From: Myxococcales bacterium
GTDB taxonomy: Bacteria; Myxococcota_A; Polyangia; Polyangiales; Polyangiaceae
NCBI GenBank assembly: GCA_005777185.1
Contig: SXNL01000357.1
Span: forward strand, 1 to 39,472
Length of the DNA: 39,472 nt
Direction of reading: 5' to 3'
Both the position numbers and the translations under genes were made by a program. Position 1 is the first letter of the stretch. Each line of letters opens with the position of its first letter. The notes beneath the pieces were generated by a model. It was not told the DNA's origin and did not search any database. It saw only the letters and a list, made by a program, of their open reading frames with translations. This document shows, in pieces, positions 17,306 through 24,566 of the stretch.

Positions 17306-17334
17306 AGGGTATTCCGTCGCACGGCCGGGGGCAA
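17306..17334 (-). promoter_or_regulatory. Candidate promoter of the cyclase gene
   Basis: On the minus strand TTGCCC (-35, 17329-17334), a 17-base spacer and TACCCT (-10, 17306-17311). The -10 ends six bases before the ATG, so the transcript would be leaderless; no Shine-Dalgarno is seen. It lies in the 57-base gap after the lipoprotein gene. Confidence 0.45.
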
Positions 17335-17356
17335 GCACAGCCCTTGGCCGATGAGA

Positions 17357-17614
17357 CTACCCGTCCCCGGCGTCCGCGTCGACGAGCCCGCCTGCGTCCG
17401 CGTCCCCCTTCGCGGCGTCCGCGGCCGTCCCGGTGTCGGCGGACGCGCTGTCCGTGCCTCCGCCGGTGTCGGCGGTCGCATCGGGGATCGTCACGATCCC
17501 CGAGTCCGTCGCCTCGACGGGGATCTTCGTGCGGTCGAAGTCGACGATCAGCTCGCACCCTGCGGCGAGAGACGAGAGCGCGACGAGCGCGAGAAGCGTC
17601 TTGTTCCTGGACAT
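17357..17614 (-). CDS. Small Asp-rich lipoprotein
   Basis: An 85-residue lipoprotein. The signal peptide MSRNKTLLALVALSSLAAGC ends in a lipobox (LAAGC, Cys at residue 20), followed by ELIVDFDRTKIP and then an Asp/Ala/Thr/Gly-rich low-complexity tail that is probably disordered. Function is unknown. AGGAGG lies eight bases before the ATG and overlaps the TAG of the PEGA gene just upstream, so the two are one operon. The segment after the Cys recalls the lipoprotein at 3053 (GCQAIVSSAVPDF), which also follows a TPR/two-segment protein. The pairing suggests a shared envelope role (inference). Confidence 0.75.
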   Translation of the reverse strand: MSRNKTLLALVALSSLAAGCELIVDFDRTKIPVEATDSGIVTIPDATADTGGGTDSASADTGTAADAAKGDADAGGLVDADAGDG

Positions 17615-17626
17615 GTTTCTCGCCTC

Positions 17627-18619
17627 CTAGAAGCGCACCAGGGCGCCGGCGCCGCCGCCGTTCTTCGTTACGATCGGGGTCGGAGTGATGGAGGGTCCAC
17701 TCTTCTTCGCGACGGACGTACCGGACTTCCCGGTCTTCGCGTCTGTCGCCGTGTCAGAGAAGAACAGGACAGCGCTCGTCACTCCGAAGGTGATGGCCAC
17801 GCCGAACGCCATGTCGGAGATGAGCGCGTTGTTCTCGCCGCTGTCGGCGATCTTCGGGGTCGGGTTGGCCTTGAAGTCGTCCTGCCGCGTGAGCGCCTTG
17901 ATCCCGAAGCCCGTGCCGATTCCCGCCGCGACGATGGCGATGCCCCCCGTGATGTACGCCGGGAGCTTGCTGACCGGCTCCGGCGGGGGTGGCGGCGGTG
18001 GCGGCGGTGGCGGCGGGACCGTGGCGTCCTGCAGCTGGACGGCGAGCTCCCCCTTCGACGCGAAGGCCACTTCGACCTCGCGCTCGGCGGGCAGGAGCTT
18101 GTCGGCGCTGACCACGATCTTGTGCTTGCCGGGCGTGAGCTCGAGCTCCGTCGGCGTCGGCTTGTCGTACGGCTTGTCGTCGACGACGAGGCGGGCGCCC
18201 GCGGGCGTGCTCGTGACGGTGAGCTTGCCCGGCATCGCCTTGATGGCCTCGAGCCGCTTGGTCGTCTCGTCGACCTGCTTCTGCGCGTCGGGCCCCTTGG
18301 GTGGGCTGGCGAGGAAGGCCTGGTACGCCGTCGCGGCCGCCGCGAAATGCCCGAGGTTGTCGTGGCACTGCCCGATGTAGCGCACCTTCTCCGGGCCGGC
18401 CGCCGCGGCGTTGGATGCCTCGAAGTCGGTGAGCGCCCCAGCGTAGTCCGCGGCCTTGAACTTCTTCTCGCCGGACGCGAAGAGCTCAGCGGGCTTGGGC
18501 GCGGCGGCGACCGGTGTGCCCGGCGCCGTCCCCTGCGCCCAGGCGGGCACCGTTGCAGCGCCCATCGCGATCGCGACGGACGCGGCGATCACCCTGGAGA
18601 GTCGTGCATCCCGATTCAA
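17627..18619 (-). CDS. TPR and PEGA-domain protein with two membrane segments
   Basis: A 330-residue envelope protein. It has a signal peptide (about 1-28, VAIAMGAATVPAWAQ), TPR-like helices (about 45-115, ASGEKKFKAADYAGALTDF), and a PEGA domain (about 130-185, GKLTVTSTPAGARLVVDDKP, then ELTPGKHKIVV). A 12-proline run follows, then two hydrophobic segments (AYITGGIAIVAAGIGTGFGI and MAFGVAITFGVTSAVLFF). PEGA domains are usually surface or periplasmic; the role here is unknown. The start is TTG 18619, because AAGGAGG lies five bases before it and the signal peptide begins there; an upstream GTG at 18643 has no Shine-Dalgarno. The poly-Pro run is encoded by a 9-base repeat. Confidence 0.85.
   Translation of the reverse strand: MNRDARLSRVIAASVAIAMGAATVPAWAQGTAPGTPVAAAPKPAELFASGEKKFKAADYAGALTDFEASNAAAAGPEKVRYIGQCHDNLGHFAAAATAYQAFLASPPKGPDAQKQVDETTKRLEAIKAMPGKLTVTSTPAGARLVVDDKPYDKPTPTELELTPGKHKIVVSADKLLPAEREVEVAFASKGELAVQLQDATVPPPPPPPPPPPPEPVSKLPAYITGGIAIVAAGIGTGFGIKALTRQDDFKANPTPKIADSGENNALISDMAFGVAITFGVTSAVLFFSDTATDAKTGKSGTSVAKKSGPSITPTPIVTKNGGGAGALVRF
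17988..18014. repeat. Three tandem 9-base units encoding the Pro run
   Basis: GGTGGCGGC occurs three times perfectly, flanked by near-copies, within the PEGA gene. On the coding strand it gives part of a run of 12 prolines. Its length is a multiple of three, so slippage would change the number of prolines and keep the frame. Confidence 0.7.
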
Positions 18620-18624
18620 GCGAG

Positions 18625-18631
18625 CCTCCTT
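18625..18631 (-). promoter_or_regulatory. Shine-Dalgarno that fixes a TTG start
   Basis: AAGGAGG on the minus strand, five bases before TTG 18619. It settles the start of the PEGA protein on a TTG rather than the upstream GTG at 18643. Confidence 0.75.
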
Positions 18632-18664
18632 GTTTGCGGGCACCCGGGGGGCGTCCGCGCGGGA

Positions 18665-18673
18665 ACCGTAGCA
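18665..18673 (-). promoter_or_regulatory. Candidate extended -10 of the PEGA/lipoprotein operon
   Basis: TGC followed by TACGGT on the minus strand fits TGnTAnnnT. It would give a leader of roughly 40 bases that includes the AAGGAGG. No -35 hexamer is evident. Confidence 0.3.
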
Positions 18674-18714
18674 AGAAACCGGCTCGGACTTCCATAGCCA
18701 TGATCGAGGGGGGA

Positions 18715-19128
18715 TCAGGTCTCGCGGTCAGGCTCCACGAGCTCGACGAGGACGCCGCCCGTTGCCTTCGGATGCACGAACGCGACCTTGTGGCCACGCG
18801 CGCCCCTCCGCGGCGCCTCGTCGATGAGCGGGACGCCGACCGCCTTCAGGAACGCGAGCGCGGCCTCGATGCCCTCGACCTCGAGCGCGACGTGGTGAAG
18901 CCCGGGACCCCGCTTCTCGAGGAACTTCTCGAGCCCGGCGTTCCCGCGCGGACGGATGAGCTCGATGCTCGCCCCGCCGATGGGGAGGAGCGCCGCCTCG
19001 GTCCTCTGCGACTCCACCAGCTCGCGCTCTGCCACGGCGAGCCCGAGCGCGGCCCGCCACTTCTCCGCCGCAGCGTCGATGTCCTCGACGCACACGGCGA
19101 CGTGATCGATCTTCTTCACCTTGAACAT
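18715..19128 (-). CDS. mce: Methylmalonyl-CoA epimerase
   Basis: Interconverts the R and S forms of methylmalonyl-CoA, linking propionyl-CoA carboxylation to methylmalonyl-CoA mutase. The 137-residue product is of VOC/glyoxalase fold and normal length. It starts FKVKKIDHVAVCVEDIDAA (metal His in IDHVAV), has GLHHVALEVEGIEAA in the second half (metal His), and ends with HPKATGGVLVELVEP (metal Glu). I choose ATG 19128 over 19137 because a TGGTACGAT extended -10 overlaps the earlier ATG; a start at 19128 lies seven bases beyond it. It is divergent from the lipoprotein gene at 19172, and no mutase gene is in the window. Confidence 0.92.
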   Translation of the reverse strand: MFKVKKIDHVAVCVEDIDAAAEKWRAALGLAVAERELVESQRTEAALLPIGGASIELIRPRGNAGLEKFLEKRGPGLHHVALEVEGIEAALAFLKAVGVPLIDEAPRRGARGHKVAFVHPKATGGVLVELVEPDRET

Positions 19129-19135
19129 CACCGCC

Positions 19136-19163
19136 ATCGTACCAGACAAAAAGCTGGTACCTT
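19136..19163. promoter_or_regulatory. Divergent extended -10 elements on a shared palindrome
   Basis: GTACCAG (19139-19145), an eight-base A-rich spacer, and CTGGTAC (19154-19160) form a perfect 7-base inverted repeat. Each arm carries a TGGTAC that reads as an extended -10: TGGTACCTT (19155-19163, plus) before ATG 19172 and TGGTACGAT (19136-19144, minus) before ATG 19128. Both genes would be leaderless. The same palindrome could be bound by a regulator (inference). Confidence 0.4.
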
Positions 19164-19171
19164 CCGGGCCG

Positions 19172-19783
19172 ATGGCCCGAAAGCTACCCGTCGTCCTGGT
19201 CGTCCTCGTCCTCCTCTCCCTCCTGTGCGGATGTGGAGGGGGGCTCACCGCGCCGTTCGACCAGATGAAGACCACGCCCATCACGGTCTACCGCCTCCAG
19301 AACTACGAGCCCCCGCCGCAGGTCGGCACCGGACCGCAGATCCCCGGTCTCCCACCGATCCAGATCCCGCCCGAGCTCCAGCGCCTGACGACCCTGCTCC
19401 CGCCGAACCTCGTCCCGCCGGGGCTCATCCCGGGCACGACCACCCAGCCGCAGGTGGGGGCGCCCCGCTTCCACAACTTCCGCATCATCGGCTGGATGCT
19501 CGTGAACGACGAGAGACAGCGGGAGGAGATCCTCGACGTGTTCGGCAAGTCGAAGAGCTTCGAGAACCCCGCCGCGCCCTTCGCCTACGCCGAGTTCGGC
19601 TTCTCGTTCGGCAACACGCAGCCCGCCCCCGGGCAGGGCCCGCCGATGGACGTGCTGGTGTCCCTCTCGAACAACCAGGTCGTCCCCTTCAACATGAACT
19701 GGCCCTACGGCGCAAAGACCGGCCTCGCGCAGGAGACGAGCCGCCGGATCGTGCAGATCGTGCAGCGCGCCTTCGGCGGCTAG
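19172..19783 (+). CDS. Lipoprotein of unknown function
   Basis: A 203-residue secreted lipoprotein. The signal sequence is MARKLPVVLVVLVLLSLLCGC with a lipobox at the end, followed by a Gly-rich linker, a Pro-rich region (about 50-95, repeated IP/PP steps), and a globular C-terminal half with FHNFRIIGWMLVNDERQREE and FAYAEFGFSFGNTQPAP. No named family is recognised. The start is ATG 19172, the first codon of the signal peptide, without a Shine-Dalgarno. Its stop is six bases before plsB, so the two are probably co-transcribed. A role at the inner or outer membrane is likely from the lipid anchor; its link with phospholipid synthesis is only by position. Confidence 0.75.
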   Translation: MARKLPVVLVVLVLLSLLCGCGGGLTAPFDQMKTTPITVYRLQNYEPPPQVGTGPQIPGLPPIQIPPELQRLTTLLPPNLVPPGLIPGTTTQPQVGAPRFHNFRIIGWMLVNDERQREEILDVFGKSKSFENPAAPFAYAEFGFSFGNTQPAPGQGPPMDVLVSLSNNQVVPFNMNWPYGAKTGLAQETSRRIVQIVQRAFGG

Positions 19784-19789
19784 CGCCGG

Positions 19790-22393
19790 ATGAAGCCCTA
19801 CGAGCCGAACGCCGCGCTCGCCTGGCTGTACCACCGCTTCTTCGAGCACATCGAGGTGGACGAGTCGTGGGCCAACACCGTGCGCGAGGTCGATCGCCGC
19901 GGCACGGTCGTGTACGTGCTCCGCAACCTCTCGTTCGTCGACTTCTTCGCGCTCGACTACCTCACGAAGCGCCTCCACCTGCCCCAGGTGCGTTTCGCGA
20001 ACGATCTCGGGCTCTCCGTGCTGGAGCCCATGGGCAAGGGCTGGCTGCACGCGCTCGCGCCGCGATCGGAGCAGCAGAGCGCCCGTGAGCTCGAGGCGGC
20101 GCTCACCGGCGGCACCTCGGCCGCGCTCTTCCTCAAGCGCCCGCCCACGCTGACGGATCCGGCCGTGCGCGGCAAGACCGAGGGCGACGTGCACCTCCAC
20201 ACCCTCCTGCGCGTGCAGCGCGCGAACGCGGGGCGGACGCCGCTCGTTCTCGTGCCCCAGGTCTTCGTGTGGTCCAAGAGCCCCGACCGCAGCGGACGGA
20301 ACCTCGTCGACGCGGTCTTCGGCCCGCGCGAGTGGCCCGGGAAGGTCCGCACCATGACGCAGTTCCTGATGAACTACCGGCACGTGACCATGCGCGCGGG
20401 CGAGCCGGTGGAGCTCGCGCCGTTCCTGGAGCAGAACGCGGGCGCGACGGACGACGTCCTCGTGAGGCGGCTCGTGTACACGCTGCTCCGCCGCCTCGAG
20501 CGCGAGCGGCAGGCCGTCCTCGGGCCCGCGAAGAAGGGGCGCGACCGCATCGCGGACGAGGTGCTCCGCAGCCCCAAGCTCTCGAAGATCATCGGCGACA
20601 TGGCCGGCGAGGGCGCTCCGGAGCGGCGCGTTCTCCACGATCGCGCGGCGGCCATCCTCGACGAGCTCTCGACCGACCTCGACATGAACGCCTTGAACGC
20701 CCTCGACGCCGCCTTCGAGCGCACCGTCGCGCGCATGTACACGGGCTTCGAGATCGACCAGCGGGGGCTCGAGCGGCTGCGCGCGCTGGCCAAGGAGGGC
20801 ACGCTCGTCCTGCTCCCCAGCCACAAATCGCATGTAGACTACATGGTCCTCTCGCGCGTGTTCTACCGCGCGCACCTCCCGGTTCCCACGATCGCGGCGG
20901 GGGACAACCTGGATTTCTTCCCCGTGGGCCCCATCCTCCGCAAGGGCGGGGCGTTCTTCATCCGGCGATCGTTCAAGAACGACAGGCTCTACGGCGCCGT
21001 GGTGGATGCCTACGTCCGGCGCCTCATCCTCGACGGAGCGTCGCTCGAGTTCTACCTGGAGGGCGGCCGTTCCCGCACGGGCAAGCTCCTCCCGCCGAAG
21101 CTCGGCCTGCTCAACATGGTCGTGAGCGCGGCGCTCTCGGTCGACACGAAGGTGTACTTCTGTCCCATCTCGATCGGCTACGAGCGCGTCGTCGAGGAGG
21201 AGGCCTACGCGCGCGAGATCGGCGGCGGCGAGAAGCCAACGGAGGACGTGCGAGGCCTCTTCTCCGCGGCCGAGATGCTGCTCGGACGGTATGGCCGCGT
21301 GACGGTGCAGTTCGGCGAGCCCATCACGCTCGAGGACGTCCTCCGCGACCTCGGTCGGCCTCCGCCCAGCCTCGCGGCGGTCGAGGCCTCCCCCGCCCAG
21401 CGCCGCAAGGTCGTGAGCCGCCTCGCGTACCGCGTGATGAACGAGATCAACGAGGTGACCGCCGTGACGAGTGGCGCCGTCGTCGCGACCGCGCTGCTCA
21501 CGCACGAGCGGCGCGGCCTCGCCCACGGCGATCTCGTGAAGGTGTCGCACGGGCTCGTGTCCCGCCTGCGCGCCTCGGGGGCGCGGTTCAGCCCGGCGCT
21601 CGTCCCGGTCGCGACGGGCGATCTGCGCGAGGAGGCCCTGTCGGAGGCGCTCGACCTCTTCATCCGGGCCGGGCACGTCGTCGGGCACCGCCCTGGCGTC
21701 GCGAAGGCCAGGGGCGTGCTCGCGGGCGCGGAGGTCATCTACACCGTGCCCGACGAGGCGCGCATCTTGCTCGACCTGTCGAAGAACATCATCGTCCACT
21801 TCTTCGTCGCCAAGGGGACCATCGCGACCTCGTTCCTCTCCACGCGCGCACCCGAGGTGGAGCTGGCGCAGCTCCGCGAGCGCGTGCAGTGGCTCTCGCG
21901 CCTCTGGAAGTACGAGTTCCAGTACCGCGCCGACGCGTCGTTCGGGGACATCTTCGCCGCGACCGTCGCCGGCATGATCGAGGCCCGCGAGCTCTCCTCC
22001 GCGGGCGGCAGCGCGGTCCGGGCCGGCGCCGACGAGGAGGCCCTCCGCTTCTCGGCGCGCGTGCTCGGCAACTTCGTCGAGGGGTACCGGCTTGCGGCCC
22101 GCGGCCTCGGCCTCCTGGTGAAGGGGGCGCTGTCGCCCAAAGAGCTCTCGAAGCGAACGCTCGCGGCGGGGGAGCGCATGTTCCTGGCGGGCGAGATCGC
22201 GCGGCGCGAGGCCATGAGCAAGCCGGTGCTCGAGAACGCGCACCAGGCCCTCGCGGACATGGGCTACCTCGCGCGCGCGGAGGGCAAGTGGACGCTGCCC
22301 GAGAGCTACGCGAGCGCCGAGGCGATCGCCACGGTGGAACGCCGCGTCGGTGGCTACGCGCTGGAAGGCGGCGGCACGGGCGCGCCGCCGTGA
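19790..22393 (+). CDS. plsB: Glycerol-3-phosphate 1-acyltransferase (PlsB)
   Basis: Transfers an acyl chain from acyl-ACP or acyl-CoA to sn-glycerol 3-phosphate at the inner membrane, the first step of phospholipid synthesis. The 867-residue length fits PlsB. The acyltransferase core is clear: LLPSHKSHVDYMVLSRVFY contains the catalytic H-x4-D (His 345, Asp 350). AFFIRRSFKND follows, then FYLEGGRSRTGKLLPPKLGLL with the substrate-phosphate binding residues, and YFCPISIGYERVVEE. The start is ATG 19790; the upstream lipoprotein ends six bases before it. The C-terminal half (about 530-867) is the helical region typical of PlsB. It is intact and has no unusual codon use. Confidence 0.95.
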   Translation: MKPYEPNAALAWLYHRFFEHIEVDESWANTVREVDRRGTVVYVLRNLSFVDFFALDYLTKRLHLPQVRFANDLGLSVLEPMGKGWLHALAPRSEQQSARELEAALTGGTSAALFLKRPPTLTDPAVRGKTEGDVHLHTLLRVQRANAGRTPLVLVPQVFVWSKSPDRSGRNLVDAVFGPREWPGKVRTMTQFLMNYRHVTMRAGEPVELAPFLEQNAGATDDVLVRRLVYTLLRRLERERQAVLGPAKKGRDRIADEVLRSPKLSKIIGDMAGEGAPERRVLHDRAAAILDELSTDLDMNALNALDAAFERTVARMYTGFEIDQRGLERLRALAKEGTLVLLPSHKSHVDYMVLSRVFYRAHLPVPTIAAGDNLDFFPVGPILRKGGAFFIRRSFKNDRLYGAVVDAYVRRLILDGASLEFYLEGGRSRTGKLLPPKLGLLNMVVSAALSVDTKVYFCPISIGYERVVEEEAYAREIGGGEKPTEDVRGLFSAAEMLLGRYGRVTVQFGEPITLEDVLRDLGRPPPSLAAVEASPAQRRKVVSRLAYRVMNEINEVTAVTSGAVVATALLTHERRGLAHGDLVKVSHGLVSRLRASGARFSPALVPVATGDLREEALSEALDLFIRAGHVVGHRPGVAKARGVLAGAEVIYTVPDEARILLDLSKNIIVHFFVAKGTIATSFLSTRAPEVELAQLRERVQWLSRLWKYEFQYRADASFGDIFAATVAGMIEARELSSAGGSAVRAGADEEALRFSARVLGNFVEGYRLAARGLGLLVKGALSPKELSKRTLAAGERMFLAGEIARREAMSKPVLENAHQALADMGYLARAEGKWTLPESYASAEAIATVERRVGGYALEGGGTGAPP

Positions 22394-22403
22394 GCAGGGA
22401 GGG

Positions 22404-22688
22404 TCAGCTCGTGACCGGGCGCTCGCCGGCGGCGAAGCGCGCGCTGCGCGGTCCGCGGCTCTCCGGAACCGCCAGGGTCTCGAGCTCCTGCGCCAGGCTC
22501 GACGAGATGGCGTTCGCGATGCGGAGCGTGTAGGCGTCGGCGGGCGACGCACCGACCGCAGCGGCCTCGAGGATGCGCTCGATCTCGCGGGCGAGGCCGA
22601 GCGCCCTCGCGGCAGCGTCCGCGGACGTTGTCGTCATCGCCGGGACCACGCACGCTACTCGAACGTCCGGACCGATCATGCTGCCCAT
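22404..22688 (-). CDS. Small helical protein, function unknown
   Basis: A 94-residue open frame with good GC3 and a plausible protein composition. It begins MGSMIGPDVRVACVVPAM and continues with helical segments such as ADAAARALGLAREIERILEAA. GGAGG lies four bases before ATG 22688, which is slightly close; an upstream ATG at 22706 is also possible. It converges on plsB with ten bases between stops. No family is recognised; it could be a spurious frame, but the Shine-Dalgarno and composition argue for a gene. Confidence 0.45.
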   Translation of the reverse strand: MGSMIGPDVRVACVVPAMTTTSADAAARALGLAREIERILEAAAVGASPADAYTLRIANAISSSLAQELETLAVPESRGPRSARFAAGERPVTS

Positions 22689-22777
22689 GTCGCCTCCCTT
22701 GGCCATCGCGCCGGTGTCATGACCCAGCCATGGGCCACGCGCAAGTCGAGATCGCCCGCCCGTGTCGCTTTACGCGG

Positions 22778-22815
22778 CGCGTCAATCGCGCGAAATTGCT
22801 GCACTTGTTGACGCG
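22778..22815. promoter_or_regulatory. Inverted repeat upstream of the M74-type endopeptidase gene
   Basis: CGCGTCAA (22778-22785) and TTGACGCG (22808-22815) are perfect 8-base inverted repeats with a 22-base spacer. The right arm holds TTGACG, which with a 17-base spacer reaches a weak -10 (GATCTT, 22831-22836) nine bases before GTG 22846. It could be an operator plus promoter; both are inference. Confidence 0.3.
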
Positions 22816-22845
22816 GCCGCGCATCCGGGGGATCTTTCGCGAGCG

Positions 22846-23637
22846 GTGCGCCTCCACCTCGCGGGTATCGCCCCCTCCCTGACCCTCCTCGCGCTCGCGG
22901 CGTGCGCCCGCGCCCCGAGCCCGCTTTGGCCCGTGCACGAGGGATCCATCGGCGTGCCCCACCGCGGGGTCCTGGTCGGGGGCGCGATGCTGCCCCGGAG
23001 AACCGAGACGATCGCCTGGCTGCGCAACGACGATCGCCACTGGGGGCTCCCTCGCTTCGTGCGCGCGATCGAGGACGCGTCGCGCGCGGTCGCAGCGGAG
23101 CGACCGGGCGCGGTGCTCGTCGTCGGCGACCTGTCGCTGCAGCACGGGGGGGTGCTGCTCCCCCACCTCTCGCACCGGACGGGCCGCGACGTCGATCTCC
23201 TCCTCTACATGACCACGCTCGAAGGCGCACCGGTGGAGAGCCCAGGCTTCATCCACGTCGGCGAGGACGGGCTCGCCTGGGACGAGGGCAAGGGTCGCTT
23301 CCTCCGCTTCGACGTCGCGCGCGAGTGGATCCTGGTGCGCGAGCTCGCGCGCCGAACCGAGTGGCGCGTGCAGTGGATCTTCGCGAGCCACATCGTCGAG
23401 GGTCTGCTCGTGGAGTGGGCCCGCGCGAAGGGCGAGCCGACGGACATCATCCTCCGGGCCATGGACCTCATGCTCGAGCCGAAGCCGGGCGGCGCCCACG
23501 ACGATCACCTTCACGTGCGCACCGCGTGCGCGCCCGAGGAGATCGCCACGGGCTGCGAGCCCACGGGCCCCGCCCGCGCCTGGCTCGAAGGCCCGGCGCA
23601 GGCGACCGATCAGGGCCTCGCGTCCCTGGAGCCATAG
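22846..23637 (+). CDS. Murein endopeptidase of the M74 (MepA-like) type, lipoprotein
   Basis: Probably cleaves D-alanyl-meso-diaminopimelate cross-bridges of peptidoglycan in the envelope. The 263-residue product contains the M74 zinc motifs: HLSHRTGRDVDLLLY (His and Asp ligands) and GGAHDDHLHVRTAC (His ligands, corresponding to H-x-H-x-H of MepA). The N-terminus from GTG 22846 is a lipoprotein signal (APSLTLLALAAC, Cys lipobox), so I prefer this start over an open-frame start at 22762. Unlike Gammaproteobacterial MepA, it is lipid-anchored. Its TAG overlaps the GTG of the methyltransferase by one base, which suggests co-translation, though the pair has no obvious functional link. Confidence 0.88.
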   Translation: MRLHLAGIAPSLTLLALAACARAPSPLWPVHEGSIGVPHRGVLVGGAMLPRRTETIAWLRNDDRHWGLPRFVRAIEDASRAVAAERPGAVLVVGDLSLQHGGVLLPHLSHRTGRDVDLLLYMTTLEGAPVESPGFIHVGEDGLAWDEGKGRFLRFDVAREWILVRELARRTEWRVQWIFASHIVEGLLVEWARAKGEPTDIILRAMDLMLEPKPGGAHDDHLHVRTACAPEEIATGCEPTGPARAWLEGPAQATDQGLASLEP

Positions 23638-24533
23638 TGGAGGCGCGGACGGCGGGGGGCGTGGTCGTCCGCGGCGACGCGCTCCACTTCGGGGCGCACG
23701 TCGCGGAGGGTTCCTGCGAGCTCGCCTACCTCGACCCGCCGTTCTCGGTCGGCGTGCGGTTCGGCGCCCGCACGCCTGGACGCCCGCGCGCGAAGGGGCC
23801 CGTCGCGTACGACGACCGCTGGCCGTCCCTCGAGGCCTACCTGGGGTGGCTCGAGCCGCGGATCGCCGCGACACGGGACCTCCTCTCGAACGAGGGCACC
23901 CTCTGGCTCCACCTCGACCAGCGCGCGGTGCACGAGGCGAAGGTCGCCTGTGATCGCGTCTTCGGGCGTGGGCGCTTCGCGGGCGAGATCGTCTGGGTGC
24001 CAGGCAACGGATCCAAGTCCAAGAGGGGCCCCGGGATCGGACACCAGACCCTCCTCGTCTACACGCGCACGAAGACGTTCATCTGGAACACCGCCGATCC
24101 GTCGATGCGGGAGCCCTTTGCAGCCACCAGCCTCTCGATGCACTTCGGGCGCGCGGACGCGGACGGGCGCCGCTACCGCGAGCGCGTGATCGCCGGCAAG
24201 GCCTACCGCTACTACGCCGACCTCGGGCGTGCGATCGGGAGCGTCTGGACCGACTGCCCGTCGATGGTGGCCAACACGCCGCTCATGGCGGAGACGACGG
24301 GCTACCCGACGCAGAAGCCGCTCAAGCTGCTCGACCGTATCGTGCGCGCGTCGAGCCGGCCCGGCGCGCTCGTCGTCGATCCGTTCATGGGCTCGGGGAC
24401 GACGCTCGTGGCGGCACACGCGGCGGGGCGGCGCTTCGCGGGGTGCGACACCGGGGTGCTCGCGATCCAGATCACGCGAGCGCGCCTGATCGCCGCTGGA
24501 GCGGCTCTCGGCGCCCGGGCCGAGGCCGGCTGA
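23637..24533 (+). CDS. Beta-class DNA methyltransferase (N4/N6 type)
   Basis: Adds a methyl group to an exocyclic amino group of adenine or cytosine in DNA. The 298-residue product has motif IV DPPF (residues 33-36) before motif I FMGSGTT (250-256), with PTQKP (224-228) ahead of motif I. This order is the beta arrangement, and the target-recognition region lies between (about 115-220). DPPF leaves adenine-N6 versus cytosine-N4 open. GTG 23637 shares a base with the stop of the M74 gene. It converges on the McrB-like gene, with 21 bases between stops. It may be an orphan methyltransferase or the modification half of a defence pair. Confidence 0.9.
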   Translation: MEARTAGGVVVRGDALHFGAHVAEGSCELAYLDPPFSVGVRFGARTPGRPRAKGPVAYDDRWPSLEAYLGWLEPRIAATRDLLSNEGTLWLHLDQRAVHEAKVACDRVFGRGRFAGEIVWVPGNGSKSKRGPGIGHQTLLVYTRTKTFIWNTADPSMREPFAATSLSMHFGRADADGRRYRERVIAGKAYRYYADLGRAIGSVWTDCPSMVANTPLMAETTGYPTQKPLKLLDRIVRASSRPGALVVDPFMGSGTTLVAAHAAGRRFAGCDTGVLAIQITRARLIAAGAALGARAEAG

Positions 24534-24535
24534 AT

Positions 24536-24566
24536 CTCGCGTGGCGCCCGGGACTCAGCGCCCGAG
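24536..24566. terminator. Possible hairpin between convergent genes
   Basis: CTCG plus GGCGC pair with GCGCC plus CGAG across a 10-base loop, with a three-base bulge on one side. It sits between the methyltransferase and McrB-like stops and overlaps the latter. No T-run follows, so termination activity is uncertain. Confidence 0.25.

Noticed and set aside
17320-18720. Plus-strand ORFs over the PEGA and lipoprotein genes as additional genes
   Set aside because: They show no recognisable domains and conflict with the signal peptides, Shine-Dalgarno sites and PEGA domain read from the minus strand.
19137-19137. Methylmalonyl-CoA epimerase starting three codons earlier
   Set aside because: That ATG overlaps the probable -10 element; the next ATG at 19128 fits both the promoter spacing and the usual family N-terminus.
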